Source: Corythucha ciliata
Taxonomy: Eukaryota > Arthropoda > Insecta > Hemiptera > Tingidae
Direction of reading: 5' to 3'
Assembly: GCA_038030265.1 (NCBI GenBank)
Contig: CM075941.1
Span: forward strand, 7,130,001-7,194,000
Length of the DNA: 64,000 nt
The stretch's first letter is position 1, and each line of letters opens with the position of its first letter. Position numbers and translations under genes: made by a program. The notes under the pieces were generated by a model that did not search any database, was not told the origin of the DNA, and saw only the letters and a list, made by a program, of their open reading frames with translations. This document shows, piece by piece, positions 42,877 through 54,068 of the stretch.

Positions 42877-43645
42877 TTAGAAGACGTTGCTTTTCGTAGT
42901 ACTATTCCATGAGTGGCCCACTCCTATACGACCATGAGTTCGCTCGCTCGGCCAGTTGTAACGTATTTTGGCCGAAAGCAGACTGAAACAGTTCTTTCCA
43001 ATGAGACCAGGGCCGCTCAGCCCATCGCCAAGTAGTGAAAAAAACCATTTCTCGGCGATGCTCTCAGGAACGAAATTTGAAATAAGGTTATTAATCTTCA
43101 ATTAATTCATCGGTGGTCCACTGGTTTATGACGCATGCCTTTTCATAGAGTGCCAACCAAACTTTAGTATCTTTGTTTTTACTATCAAACTTAGGAATTG
43201 ACATTTTTTGAGGTGATTCTCGACTTGCTTGGAAACAACATTTCATCGAGGATGTAAAATCTTGAAGCAATTCTCTCATAAAATGTAAGTTATTCTCGTG
43301 TTGATTTTGGAGAAAAGCCGAGAGAGACGAAAAATTCAAATTGTCATGAACAACTTCATGTGGTTCACCAAGGTTAGACAAGTGAGATATTAACGATCTA
43401 ACGAGCTCAACTCTGATAGTCTTTTGTGTGAATTCTTCCGACATTAAGGATGCAACTACATCAAGCGCGAGTAAAGATGTGTGTAGGCGTAAGTCGCGAT
43501 GTTCGGGAGCCAAATAGGTCCACTCCGACGACGCAGCATCTTGCCTCTTAAAGCAATGGAGGTAATAATTATCGCCCGACTTTTTGAACCGCAGGTGAAC
43601 TGCTTCCATCCAGGAACAAGCGATGTTATTTGCCGACTGCGCCAA
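42877..43645 (-). pseudogene. Gypsy P gag (frameshifted)
   Basis: The first part (43091-43645, 184 codons) starts at the first ATG after the primer site and encodes a gag matrix/capsid-like region (WMEAVHLRFKKSGDNYYLH, then a helical stretch), ending PKFDSKNKDTKVWLALYEKA. After a frameshift near 43095 the reading continues at 42877-43090 with AEKWFFSLLGDGLSGPWSHW, the conserved capsid pattern of Gypsy gag. The start is well supported by the LTR and primer-site spacing. Confidence 0.8.
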
Positions 43646-43647
43646 AA

Positions 43648-43758
43648 TGTATTGATACCAAAATACTTTCTTTATTCAAACTCCAAAATCTAACCTTTTA
43701 TTAAAATTTCACTTTAAAATCATATTGTTGCTTCAGTTGGAAATATGGGATCATTACA
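43648..43758 (-). repeat. Gypsy P 5' LTR
   Basis: 111 bp, one difference from the 3' LTR. The primer-binding site lies just to its left on the plus strand (GCCGACTGCGCCAAAA). Confidence 0.9.
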
Positions 43759-43762
43759 GGGC

Positions 43763-44506
43763 CTCATTATAGAGATCCCCCCCCCCCCAGTCACTTGACC
43801 TATATCGATTGACGCTAAATGTAGCGATTACAATTCTCCATCCTCAAGCACTGGAGTAAGTGAGGAAAGTACTGCGGTATAGCATGAACTGGCCAAGGCA
43901 ACGAACGAACTCAAGCAGTCCTATCGCGACCTTCAGGCTTTGTTTTTACTCGTTCAGTCGGACAACGGGGTCACAACGTTGCGTTGCCCAGAAATTCTTT
44001 GTGATTTTTATCGGCGTTCAGTTGATGTAGATATATTTATCAAAAGTTAAAACAAGGGCTACTGGGTGTACCACAGGAACGAGCGAAAACCAGCTCGTTT
44101 CCACTCATTATAAACATTTAGGCAAAAAGTGACAATTTCATTTTATCTTGAAACTAAAACGAGAGAATTTATATCTTTTGAATGAAATTAAAGATGAAAC
44201 GTGTTCATTCGTGTATTTCGCAACCAATGAAACTTATATTTCAGTTTTTTCCCCTACAAATTTTCCACTATCTCGGAAATCTTATAACTATTAATATTGT
44301 CCCTGCCGCGAGCCAGAACCTGCTGATTAACGTTTCTTCTCTTAAATTATGGCTTAGCGTAAGTTTACTGATTTCAGATTCCGTTATTAATTTTTTTATG
44401 GGTCATAAAATGGCTGTGAATCTGTGAACAATGTCAGCCACGACGAGAAATTTATTTTTTAGTAGGTTAGACCGGAGTTCTTTTTATGTATAAAAAGCGC
44501 TTATAC

Positions 44507-44549
<43 letters not shown>

Positions 44550-46559
44550 GAAAAGTCGGGATTGTCAAGCAAAGTTAAAGAGCTTTTTTAATGCCCGCTA
44601 GGACCTGTATAAGGAGCCGAGCTTGTTGAAAGATGAAATAATTTATTGGAAGTTCCTTTTTCAAGTCTGTACGCGGCAAGAGCTCAAGGAGAGGATAGTA
44701 TGTAACGCGTTCGCAAAGGGGAAAACGCCTGTAGGTTTACAGTTTATTGCCTCTTATTGGCATATTTTGAAGTTTTACAAGTTTGAAAGGGCGCTCCAAT
44801 TTGTAGGAGATTAAATTTCCGAGTCGATGAATCGCAAGATGATGGGGGAAGGGGGGGATTTTTGTTGACAAGAAACACGGTTGGTTGGTTACCAGGTAGT
44901 CATACCATGTTCCTGCTATGAATAGAGACCAAGCTCTTTTTGTTTTTTGTTTTTTTAAAAACAAGTATTTGAGAAGGTTCGAATTTAGTATTCCCTCTTT
45001 GAGTCCGGGTGGTCTTTTATCAACGCTTTTCAGAAAACTTTATACGTTTGACTATAAACAGTTCATCTTTCTTTTATCCAGCATTTTTGAAATTGAATCT
45101 GAGAAGCGTCACATTTACTATATATGAAGAATTCTCAAACTCGATTATTTCTCTTTCGTGACTGAGAACTCTTGCACGAAATCTTTTAAAAGGCCAGAGT
45201 CTCTTCCACGTTAATTAATAATAATAAGCCACATCCTTCCCCTTACGGCTTAAATGAAAAAAGATACCTGTCTATCTTTGATCAATTCCTCGTTATTTTT
45301 CTCTTTCTGACCCTTCACTTTGGAGTTCATCGAATACCTGCTTTGGAAGATAGCTCCTTCGGTCAAACCGGGGCATTCCATTTTTTATGCATAAACTTTT
45401 TTTTTGTGCGTGGAAAGGAAGACAAGCTCAGAAATCCCCGAAGCGTTTTGATCGTCGCTGATTTAGTCTTCATGGTAATAATTTTTACTGCCCTCAGAGG
45501 CAATGTTTCCTATTTTTAAGTTTGATTCCCATCCCCTCTGTGTGAAGTTTCTCATTGGGGGAGAAATCATGTGAAATGCAGGGGACGTTAGGATTGCTCA
45601 TACTCAAATAAGGATATTTCAACTACTCGGTGGTTTACAGCCAGAGGTTTAATTGACTATCTTGAAACAGCTTCCGCTTGGAGGTAGTTTTATGTATAGA
45701 CAAGTAGTGATGGATGGAACTACCCTCTTTTTTTATGATGCGAAAAATATTAATTTTAATTAGCAAATCAATATAAGTTTATGCTTATGGATTATGACAG
45801 TTTACGTCTAATGACCTAAGAAGTGGATAAGCCACAAAAAAAAATATGACGTGTCTATCACCATGCCTGGACTTATTGACATGTCTGTTGATTATCGGGT
45901 CGCCTGATCTTCCCATGCTTATTATGAGTATGACAGATACGGCTTTTTGTGTCCAAGAACAACCTCCTCCCCGCCCTGCACTCTCGTAGAACACAAACAG
46001 CCTTCCGGAGATCTCTTTCAACGAGTATTATTCATCAGTCTTTTCTTGGTAGGGAAGAGTACCATAATCTCAATGAAGGACGTGTAAATAAATATGAAGA
46101 AGAATACAAGTTTATATGTGATTACAGATTTTTCGCTTTTAAATTCGGGTAGTATTTAGGTCTCCGTTGTTGGCCAAAGCGAAATAAAAAAAAAAAAACA
46201 AGGCCTCTCCCCCTCCCGTCAACATATGAATTTCAACATCTGTCACAAAAAAAAAAAAAAAAAGGCAAAGTACAACCTGTCAATCTTTAAATTATTGCAC
46301 CCTCCACCAATTAACAAATTGTTTTATTTTCGGGGCGATCAGAGCGTTCTCCCTTAGAAGGCATCGCACATTTTTGAGGCAGTAAAAAGAGGTCAAGGAA
46401 TGACAAATTGTTTTTCTTTCTTTTGCCCAATTTTTCTTTCGGAGAAGGTGCCGCGACGAGGAGATAAGTTAATTAATTTGGATCTTGGACTCAGCATCAG
46501 AAAAGTCTGCTAATAGCGTTTTAAATTTGCAAAAAAATCTGTTTCGGAACAGTTTATTG
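43763..46559. other. Unassigned region, no gene recognised
   Basis: Free of the 31-bp repeat. It contains a 36-T run (44510-44545) and A-runs near 46180 and 46250. The open frames (for example 44182-44427 and 45949-46152) have no recognisable domains, and I do not call them genes. Confidence 0.4.
44510..44545. repeat. 36-base T homopolymer
   Basis: Uninterrupted T-run. No retroposed gene body was recognised next to it on the minus strand. Confidence 0.9.
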
Positions 46560-46800
46560 CCAGGGGCGTAGCCGCAGCTCTTGATCTTGGGGTGGGTAGC
46601 TTCACTGCCAATGCCTGTATTTGCTGGCGTATGTTCGGGGTTCCGGAACTGGAAATCGTCAATTTACGGCCGTCAGATACTGAGTGTGTACAGAAACTCA
46701 GTGCAATTACGATAACGACGATCAGTGTAATCGTTCTCTTAATTGGGCCACCCAGCGAAACTGGTTTGCCAGTAACAAAAATCCCTGAAATTGATTGTTC

Positions 46801-46890
46801 ATAAAATTGACAATTTCTTCATAAAATGGACAATTTCCTTATAAAATTGACAATTTCCTCATAAAGTTGACGATTTACTCATATAATTGA
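46801..46890 (-). repeat. 20-bp minisatellite, inverted relative to 6911-7206
   Basis: Four to five units of ATAAAATTGACAATTTCCTC, the reverse complement of the unit at 6911-7206. Confidence 0.85.
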
Positions 46891-46892
46891 CA

Positions 46893-47148
46893 GGGGGGTG
46901 ATTCTGTAACTTGCAAAATTTACGTGTCGTAAATTGGAAGAAGGGCGAGGAGAGGTACCTCGTTACCATGGTTTTTACGATACCTAGTGAATTAAACTGT
47001 GGAATTTTCACGCTAGATTGTGTGGTCTCGAAGAAAAAATAATAAATTCTTGACAAATGCGAGGAAAAACCAAGGCAACGGGATACATCCTCTCCCCCTC
47101 CTTCCCAGTTACGACACGTAAATTTTGCGAGTTACAGAATCACCCCCC
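46893..47148. mobile_element. 256-bp MITE with long terminal inverted repeats
   Basis: Ends start GGGGGGTGATTCTGTAACT and pair over about 80 bp (through TTTACGTGTCGTAA and a purine-rich stretch) with the reverse complement at the right end. No clear duplication flanks it. It inserted into the 20-bp minisatellite relic. Confidence 0.85.
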
Positions 47149-48199
47149 AGATTTCGCAAAAAAATCGGTAATTTCCAATTTGACTTCAAGTTTTAAGCCC
47201 GAACAAACGATAGCCAGTTACGTATTAACAATAATCACCGAAAGGACAATTGCCTTTCGAGTCATGGGGCAAAATTTAAGACGTCCAAAAATTTAAGACG
47301 GCCCTTTTAAGACGTGGCATTTCGCGCACAAATTTCTCATATTTTGATCACTTGGGTGTGAATCAATTCAGAGCCCGATCTGCATTGGGGGGGCCCACAC
47401 GGCGAAATTGGTTTGCTGGCAACAAAAATTCCCCGAAATTCCATTTGTCGACAATAAAAATCCCCCGAAATTGGTTGTTCAGCGAGAAATATTTACAAAA
47501 TTTTGTATTTTAAAGAGCGCAATCCGAGAAATTGTTTTGTTTTTGGTGAGTCAAACCAGCTAAAATGGAATTTTAGAGCGCAAAACCTGGGAAAATCGGT
47601 TTCTGATTTTGACCACGTGAATTTGGCACGTTTGTTTGATAGCAAAAAAAACCGTAAATTGATTTTAAAGCGAACGTGACACGTGAACATGTCTTTATGT
47701 TTAGAAAAAACCACAAAATTTGATTTTTTAGAGAGTGAAATCCTCGGATTTTCGGAGTGAAATTTCTCGAAATTTGTTTTTCAGAGAGCCAGATCCAGGA
47801 AAATGGCTAATGTTTTGGCAAGAAAAATTTAAATTAACTTTTTTGTGGGGCAGAGCTGCAAAATTGAGTTTTTATTGTGTAAAAACACCCATCACCCCGC
47901 GAAATTGGGCCTTTATTACAAACAAAAAACAAAAAAACACGAGATTGGCGTTTTTAGTGGGTGACATCTGAAAAATTGGTTTATTTCTCAGACAAGACCT
48001 GAGACAATTTCGTCGAAACAAAATGTAGTGAACCTCCAGTTGGATTTTAACTTTTTGTTGGCACCTGAAGCCCTGGGAGTGGGCAGCTGCCCTATCAAAT
48101 CTGGGCTTTCGAGTCTAGGGGGAGGGCAACTGCCCCCCTCTGGCTACCCAGCCGTCCTCTTTGATTTAAATGAATTATAAATTATAATTTCAATGTAGA

Positions 48200-49205
48200 G
48201 ATGGGAAGAAATCAATTGTTTTGTTGCTGAATTTTCCGCAAATGGAAAAACGCTATTAGTGTTACTGATAGAAACCGAAATCGATCAAACGCCGAATTGC
48301 GAATTAGATTATTTTCTTAATTTTAGCTGCAAATTAACGCATTTTCTCAATGTTTGGTGCAAATGAGAGCTTTTTCTTCATTTTAGCCGCGAATGAGCAA
48401 CTTCCCCCGGTTTGCAGCAACGAATTATAGCAGTGTTTTCTTTTCTAGTCCTATATTAGCGTTTTTCTCATCATCATCTTTCTTATCTGTAAAATCACTA
48501 TACATTTTCATGCTCAATTTAATGAATTTAACTTCATATTCAACAATGTTTAGGCAAATGACGTTATGGACATTGATAAGCATGCTGTGTGTGCCTAAGC
48601 AACCCAATTTCATTCTGGACAGTAGCCTCCTCTGGTAATAAAGTGTTACTCCTGAAACCCGAAATCCGCGTTTCCGCGATTTTGGCCGTGAATTAGCGCT
48701 TTTTACCAATTTTAGCAGCGATCTATTGAACTTTGGCGATGAATTACTGAAATTTCTCATCAATATGCCACATGAATAAAAAAAAAAAACATGACCTTAT
48801 TCTTCAATAATACTTATTTGTATATGAATGAAAATTACGATTTTTATTCATAGTTGATGGCCACATGCTTGATAAAATGCAAGCACAAGGTCGTGCTCTT
48901 TTTTATTCATACGACTCATTGCCTTCGGAAACCGTAAATTGGCGTTTTATCGTGTTTTTTTTTTTCTGTTAATTAATTTGAGCCACGAATGTGCGATTTT
49001 TGTTTACTTTAGGGCAAGATATACTACGGATTTTTGTCAATTTTACCCGTGAACTTGCCCCATCAACATTTTAGCCTAAAAAGGGCCACCATAAACCGTA
49101 AATTTCTATTTTTTTTTTTTTTTTTTTATTGGAAATTAAAAATGGGGAAATTTTAGTCTCGAATGGGTGCTTTTTTCGGAATTTCGATCATAAATTCATA
49201 AACAT
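48200..49205. repeat. Degenerate ~31-bp repeats
   Basis: Plus-type units from 48290 to 48420 and 48670-49180, with an unassigned insert around 48470-48650. T-runs are frequent. No gene is seen. Confidence 0.6.
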
Positions 49206-49222
49206 GAACCCTAAAAAACCAT

Positions 49223-52200
49223 TTTTTTTTCCCCCCTACGCCAGTCAGGTCATTGGCTGTTCCGCCATCCGACCTCTTGCAGCCCAATATAACTTTGAGA
49301 TCTTCGACCAGTTGGTGTCGTCACATTGGAACTGTGTCCTAATGTCCTCGAGTTGAGGACAGTCAAACAGGTGGTCCGTGTTCATCTCAGTCGTCGAATG
49401 GCATAGGGAGCAACCCGGGTTGTCCTTCACCCGTATCTTGCAGAGATGGGCATTCAAGTAATCGTGGCCAGTGGTATGGCGGAAGCCCGCCACAGACTCT
49501 TTTCTTGGTAACTGCGCTGGCACACGATTTGTGGGTTGGAGCAAAGCGGCCCATCTTCTACCCTCTGCAGCTCTTTGGTGGGCCTCCTTCACCTTCACCT
49601 CGATGCTCTCCCTGATACATCTCTTCGCAGTTTGGTATCCGATTGAAGATTCAGGCATATCCATCTGGGATCCTTCCTTGGCCAGGGAGTCAGCCCGTTC
49701 ATTTCCCAAGATGCCACAGTGGGAAGGAATCCATTGCAAAGCAATGTCGAGTCCACTTCCCAGCAGTTCTTCAATGTATTTCCGGGCCTTGACTACATCG
49801 AGGGAGTCGGAAGGAAAGTTTGAGCTGAGGGCCATGATAGCTGCCTGTGAGTCAATGAGTATGACTGCTCGTGGTCGACCCAAATTCCTTATTAATTCAA
49901 GGGCCAGAACCGCTGCTCTTATCTCACCATCAAAACTTCCAGCAAGGCGTCCAACAGGAGCAGAAATCGTCCCAGCCTCAGAGAAGACACCAGCGCCGCC
50001 ATTCTTGGTTGCACCCTCAGCCGAGCCATCGGTGTAGACCCTGAGCCAATCAGGTTCCGGAAATCGAATCTCCAGTGTTTCAAGAGCTGCTGCTCTCAGC
50101 TCACAGGGAGGGGTGTTTGTTTTGGAGACTGTTGTGAGCAGTGAGGTGTAACCAGTGGCCATTCTTCGAGGGATCGCTTCGGCCAGAGAAGGGAATGGTT
50201 CAGGGTTTCCAAGGGTCAGGTTGTAAGTCTCCCTGAGGTCCTGTATCTTTGAAAGGAACGTGCCCTGAGTTGTTAGACGGGCAGTTGCTGGCGTGTATGT
50301 GGACCAGTACTCAACTCCATTCCTTTGAAGCCTCTCCGACAGGGCAAGCGCTGCGGCATCCCTCCTGAACTTCTGGGGCTCTACAGCAGTTTGCAGCTCG
50401 AGTGCCACGATAGGTGTTGATTTGGCAGCTCCAATCACAACTCTTAGGGCATTATTTTGGGCAACCTCGAGTTTGCGAACCGCTGAATCTGACGAGGTCA
50501 TCAGCAGCTCGTTACCATATTCCATTGCTGGTCGCACATAGCTCTTGTACGCTAAAGTGAGGACATCCTGCGTAGCACCCCAAGTTGAGCTGGCCAGTCG
50601 CTTCAGAAGTCCCGACCTCCTTGAGCCCTTTTCAGCCATACTGTCCACTTGGGCAGACCATGAAAGTCTTGAGTCGAGTTTAATCCCAAGATATGTTGAA
50701 CATGTTGTCTGACTCAGTGGCCTATTGTCAAGTTCCAGGGACACCGAGTGACGCCTAGTCGAGAGGGTAAACAGCTGGAACTCTGTTTTGAGGGTGTTCA
50801 CTTCCATCTCATTCATGGATGCCCATTCCGCCAGCCTTTCACCCCATTCCGCACTCTTTCCTTTCTCGGTGTTGCGAAGGGCTGCATCAAGTTCACCCTC
50901 AGAGAAGTCTGTGTTCAGGATTTCATGGTCTCCCTCCCTCTGACAGGTGTGTATCTTTGGGGCACGTTTGTCACACTTATTCCTCGGTCGGAAGTTACTT
51001 ACAGCAGCATAGTGCTTGCAGAAAAGGCTGGCAATATTGCGGTCATCAGTCACTTGGGTTGTCCCCTTGTTGATGGGATTTTTTTGCGGGAGATCGTCAT
51101 TGTTAATTTGGGAAATGAAGTGGTGCGCTTTAACTCCATCCCTGCGGAAGTCGAGTGCCTTCAGGAAGTTTCTGTAAGTCGTCCGTTTTGCCTCAATAAT
51201 CTCTTTCTTGAAGAGAGCAACTCGATCATCACGACTTTTAGATAGTTTGTAAGTTTCTGCAGCCCTGTCTCTATCTAGCATTAGTTCTTGCAGGCGAGGG
51301 CTCCAAAATGGCTTGTATTTCTTGACCTGTCCTCTTGGGATAGCCCGTAGAGCAGCTTTCTTTATGGCATCGGTGATCTTTTGCAGGGATTCTCCCACTT
51401 TTTCAGACACTAGGCTGTAGGTGACCAGTGCGTCTGCCTCGACTGCAAAAGTTTTCCAGTCTGCTTTCTTCAAGTTCCACCGAGCTCTTCGTTTGCCAAG
51501 CTGAGGGACTGCTTGCTGTTTATCAAGTACAGTCAGGATACAGTGACCGAAACCCCCTGGAGGTGGCGTTAGGGACAAGGACAGGCTTGGCGTGATTGAA
51601 GAGTGTGAGAGAACGGCGTCAGGAGATGATGTTGATCCCGTAAATGCAAGGAAAGTTGGCTTTCTGTCTCTGTTGAACACATAATCAGCTAGGTTTATGT
51701 CTATAAATTCCTCAATCGTCCTTCCTACAGCATCAGTTCGCGAGTAATTCCACCGAGAAGATGGAGCGTTCAAATCCCCGCATAGTATGCTATGGCGATC
51801 CCATAAATTCTCCAGCCAGGTTAGGGATGGGTTGTTCCTAGGCGGATTGTACACAATGAACAGCCGGCGGTGAAAATTTCCTCTCCAGACCTTAAGTTCA
51901 ACCGCCTCCAGTTTATCCTGCGCCTGCATTTCCTTCCTGATGAAGAACTGCACGGTCAGAGATGTCTTCGCAGCCACAATGATCCCCGACGCGCACTGTC
52001 TGCTCCTTCGGAGGACATACGTCTGATATCCACGTAGTTGGAAATCGGTGATGTTGTCGGTGGCAGCGCCAGCTTCTACTATTCCATAGACGTCTATGTC
52101 TCTGCTTATGATTTTGTGTTGCAGCTCATCGAATTTTTCGGTTGTGAGGCCTCCTGCATTCCAGAATAGGGTTTTAAAAGACAAGTCCGGTGTGGTTTGG

Positions 52201-52403
52201 CCTTGAGAAAGGCCGTTGAAATCTTGGCGTTGTTGGTTCATGCTGACGTGGTGATCGAGAGTGTGATGATCACTTGGCTTGATCGCGATACGTTGGGCTG
52301 ACGTGCGGCGATTGTTGCATACGTTCAGTATCCTCGGTGGTACACAGAGGACGTCCAGGGGCACGACGTGGACGAGTATGCTTCACCCCCGAAATAACCA
52401 TCT
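49223..52403 (-). mobile_element. 5'-truncated non-LTR element (RNase H-bearing) with 12-bp TSD
   Basis: The 12-mer CTAAAAAACCAT is identical at 49211-49222 and 52404-52415, a target duplication typical of target-primed insertion. A short A-run (GGGGGGAAAAAAAA on the minus strand) forms the 3' tail. No ORF1 is present, so it was probably truncated at the 5' end, or the ORF1 was lost. One open frame of 1039 codons fills almost the entire element. The presence of RNase H after an APE endonuclease points to the I/R1/Loa/Ingi group of clades. Confidence 0.88.
49245..52364 (-). CDS. ORF2 with endonuclease and RNase H but no RT catalytic core (1039 aa)
   Basis: Residues about 65-280 form an APE-type endonuclease: FWNAGGLTTEKFDEL, YGIVEAG (Glu), LCGDLNAPSSRW (Asp/Asn) and GFGHCILTV in place of the usual SDHxP ending. 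An RT-proximal linker follows (KKADWKTF, YKPFWSPRLQELM). At about residues 500-506, TEKGKSA runs straight into EWGERLAEWASMNEMEVNTL, which belongs after the YADD box. The fingers and palm with both metal-binding motifs, about 200 residues in relatives, are absent without loss of frame. The thumb, RNase H (VYTDGSAEG, FDGEIRAAVLALE, LIDSQAAI, WIPSHCGILGNERADSLA) and terminal CCHC-like motif (CSLCHSTTEMNTDHLFDC) are intact. It cannot act as a reverse transcriptase. Confidence 0.85.
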   Translation of the reverse strand: MPLDVLCVPPRILNVCNNRRTSAQRIAIKPSDHHTLDHHVSMNQQRQDFNGLSQGQTTPDLSFKTLFWNAGGLTTEKFDELQHKIISRDIDVYGIVEAGAATDNITDFQLRGYQTYVLRRSRQCASGIIVAAKTSLTVQFFIRKEMQAQDKLEAVELKVWRGNFHRRLFIVYNPPRNNPSLTWLENLWDRHSILCGDLNAPSSRWNYSRTDAVGRTIEEFIDINLADYVFNRDRKPTFLAFTGSTSSPDAVLSHSSITPSLSLSLTPPPGGFGHCILTVLDKQQAVPQLGKRRARWNLKKADWKTFAVEADALVTYSLVSEKVGESLQKITDAIKKAALRAIPRGQVKKYKPFWSPRLQELMLDRDRAAETYKLSKSRDDRVALFKKEIIEAKRTTYRNFLKALDFRRDGVKAHHFISQINNDDLPQKNPINKGTTQVTDDRNIASLFCKHYAAVSNFRPRNKCDKRAPKIHTCQREGDHEILNTDFSEGELDAALRNTEKGKSAEWGERLAEWASMNEMEVNTLKTEFQLFTLSTRRHSVSLELDNRPLSQTTCSTYLGIKLDSRLSWSAQVDSMAEKGSRRSGLLKRLASSTWGATQDVLTLAYKSYVRPAMEYGNELLMTSSDSAVRKLEVAQNNALRVVIGAAKSTPIVALELQTAVEPQKFRRDAAALALSERLQRNGVEYWSTYTPATARLTTQGTFLSKIQDLRETYNLTLGNPEPFPSLAEAIPRRMATGYTSLLTTVSKTNTPPCELRAAALETLEIRFPEPDWLRVYTDGSAEGATKNGGAGVFSEAGTISAPVGRLAGSFDGEIRAAVLALELIRNLGRPRAVILIDSQAAIMALSSNFPSDSLDVVKARKYIEELLGSGLDIALQWIPSHCGILGNERADSLAKEGSQMDMPESSIGYQTAKRCIRESIEVKVKEAHQRAAEGRRWAALLQPTNRVPAQLPRKESVAGFRHTTGHDYLNAHLCKIRVKDNPGCSLCHSTTEMNTDHLFDCPQLEDIRTQFQCDDTNWSKISKLYWAARGRMAEQPMT

Positions 52404-52415
52404 CTAAAAAACCAT

Positions 52416-52780
52416 CTCCATCTTTAAGCTTATCAGGAGCCTCTTCAGAATTGAGGGACCCGTATCCGCCTGATGCCCCCTCACGCCACTAAATATACAT
52501 AGTGCGCTACTGACTATTTCTTATTTAACGGATTTTACAATGGGATGGAATACATTTTGACGGATTTCTGGCGGAATTTAGAGCTTGACTTGACGGGAAA
52601 AGCAAAATGCCAGTAGATAACGCTGGCCCCTTAGTTTACAATAAAATTCCATGGAATTTTTGTCCCCGAGTTCGACTTAATTTTAAGCCGGTGTGGTGAA
52701 ATCCACCCCAAATAAACTTATTTATTTATAACCAAAAATATGACTTAGGTATACGTAGCCATAAACTATAACTTTTTCGT
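52416..52780. other. Unassigned, with a segment shared with 21370-21530
   Basis: 52503-52625 matches 21370-21530 (TACTG, TTATTT, ACGGATTTT, GGAATACATTTTGA, GACGGGAAAAG). No gene is seen. Confidence 0.45.
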
Positions 52781-53600
52781 AATTAAAACTGCGAATTTAA
52801 GCGTTTTATACATCTAATCAGCGAATAAGCGCCTTTACTCAATTTTATTCAATCAGAAATTTTTCTCAACGACGCGAATTAGCCTTTTAGCTAATTTCAG
52901 CTGCCAATTATCGATTTTTTCTATTATGTATATATCGGATGAGAACTAAAGTTTTTCCTTCATTTTAGCCACGAATTACTGCTTTTTCTCACATATATCC
53001 TCGAAATAATGCGTTTTCTCAATTTTTCCTTAATTCTACCCGCAAATTAGCAATTTTATACATTTCAATCGCGAATCACACACACGTCAAGAGTGGCGCT
53101 TGTCTATATGTAGTTTTAGCCACAAATCACTGAAATTGGCTATTTCACTGATAAAATTAATAAAACCGGCTGCTTCGCGAATGAAATTCCGAAAAACTTC
53201 CTTTTCCTATATGAAAGTAAAAGTGCCAAAATGCATGGGTAAAATTTTGAACCAGCCATACATTTTTCTTAATTTGAGACAAAATTTAGTGATTTTTCTT
53301 AATTTTAGCCGAGAATCAGCGATGTTTCTTAATTGTATCCCTGAATTAGCACTTGTTCTCCATTTTAGTCGTAAATTTGGCACTTTTTCATAATCTAATC
53401 CACGAATTAGCTCTGTTTCTCAATCATTTCCACGAACTAACCAGTAAATTGGGTGCCGCGAAGATACGGTTCCGCCCCGCAAATCATGCGATTTTTCTCA
53501 ACTCGAGCCGTGATTAAGCGATTTTTCTCAATTTTAGCAGTGATTTAGCGTCTTTTTCTTACGTCTATAACCGTGAATCAGCAATTTTTACCCTTAGACC
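52781..53600 (+). repeat. Degenerate ~31-bp repeats
   Basis: Mostly plus-type units (CGAATTAGC, TTTTTCTCAATTTTAGCC). The open frame 53100-53393 follows the repeat and is not a gene. Confidence 0.7.
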
Positions 53601-54068
53601 GGAATATCGGCCAAAATGACTATTCGATTCTCATTTGGTTTCGCGGCGGTCGGACTTCTGACGCTATTTTGATTGATGAGATGGATAAGGTACAGTCGGC
53701 CAAGTTCCAAAAACTCGGCTAAATGAAATAATTAGCCGTGTCCGACGAGTAGCCGAGTGGGACTCGGTTTCAAATCTATTAGCCGAGTTGTTATTTCCTT
53801 GGCTAAGTCAGCTGGTTAATGTAGACTACCAATCCAACCGAGTCATACTACTCGACAAGCAGAGGGTAGTCGGCAATATTAACCGTCTCTACTCTGCAGA
53901 TTTTCCACAATATTTGACTTTCTTGACCGCGTTGGTTTGTCTGAGATAGCCGTGTTAAGATTGGTAATTTAACCGAGTGTTCTGCCAGAGACTAAAGGAG
54001 GGGTAGCAGTCGTGAGTCGTGGCTTTATTGCGTCAAGTCGAATCCTTATTCGGCGATGTAAATACAAT

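Larger units (their letters stand above)
34074..43758 (-). mobile_element. Ty3/Gypsy element P, interrupted by nested insertions
   Basis: The ends are 111-bp LTRs (34074-34184 and 43648-43758) that start TG, end CA and differ at one base. GGGC flanks both sides (34070-34073 and 43759-43762), a 4-bp target duplication. Next to the 5' LTR the minus strand reads TTTTGGCGCAGTCGGCAAAT, a primer site matching the TGGCGCAGTCGG class known from tRNA-Ser-primed insect Gypsy elements. A polypurine tract (GAGGAGGGGAAAG) abuts the 3' LTR. Gag, protease and RT lie at 41562-43645; RNase H and integrase at 34146-36040. About 5.5 kb of foreign repeat (about 36041-41562) splits the RT, and a 213-bp insert (35139-35351) splits the integrase. 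Confidence 0.9.
46560..48170. mobile_element. Decayed hAT-like relic related to the 5636-7662 element
   Basis: It starts at CAGGGGCGTAGCCGC (46562), a common hAT-like end, and a CTGGCTACCC end lies near 48150, but no octamer duplication was found. 46740-46900 (GGCCACCCAGCGAAACTGGT and the 20-bp units) and 47200-47270 (AATCACCGAAAGGACAATTG) match, in inverted orientation, 6770-7265 of the 5636-7662 element. 47340-48000 is a further degenerate tandem of about 30-40 bp with AAATTGGTTTTT and GAGCG phrases. Confidence 0.6.

Noticed and set aside
44182..44427. 81-codon hydrophobic open frame
   Set aside because: AT-rich chance frame. No homology pattern, no splice or promoter support.
45949..46152. 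67-codon open frame
   Set aside because: No recognisable domain and nothing around it supports a gene.
49471..50037. 188-codon plus-strand frame
   Set aside because: It is the antisense shadow of the RNase H-bearing ORF2 on the minus strand.
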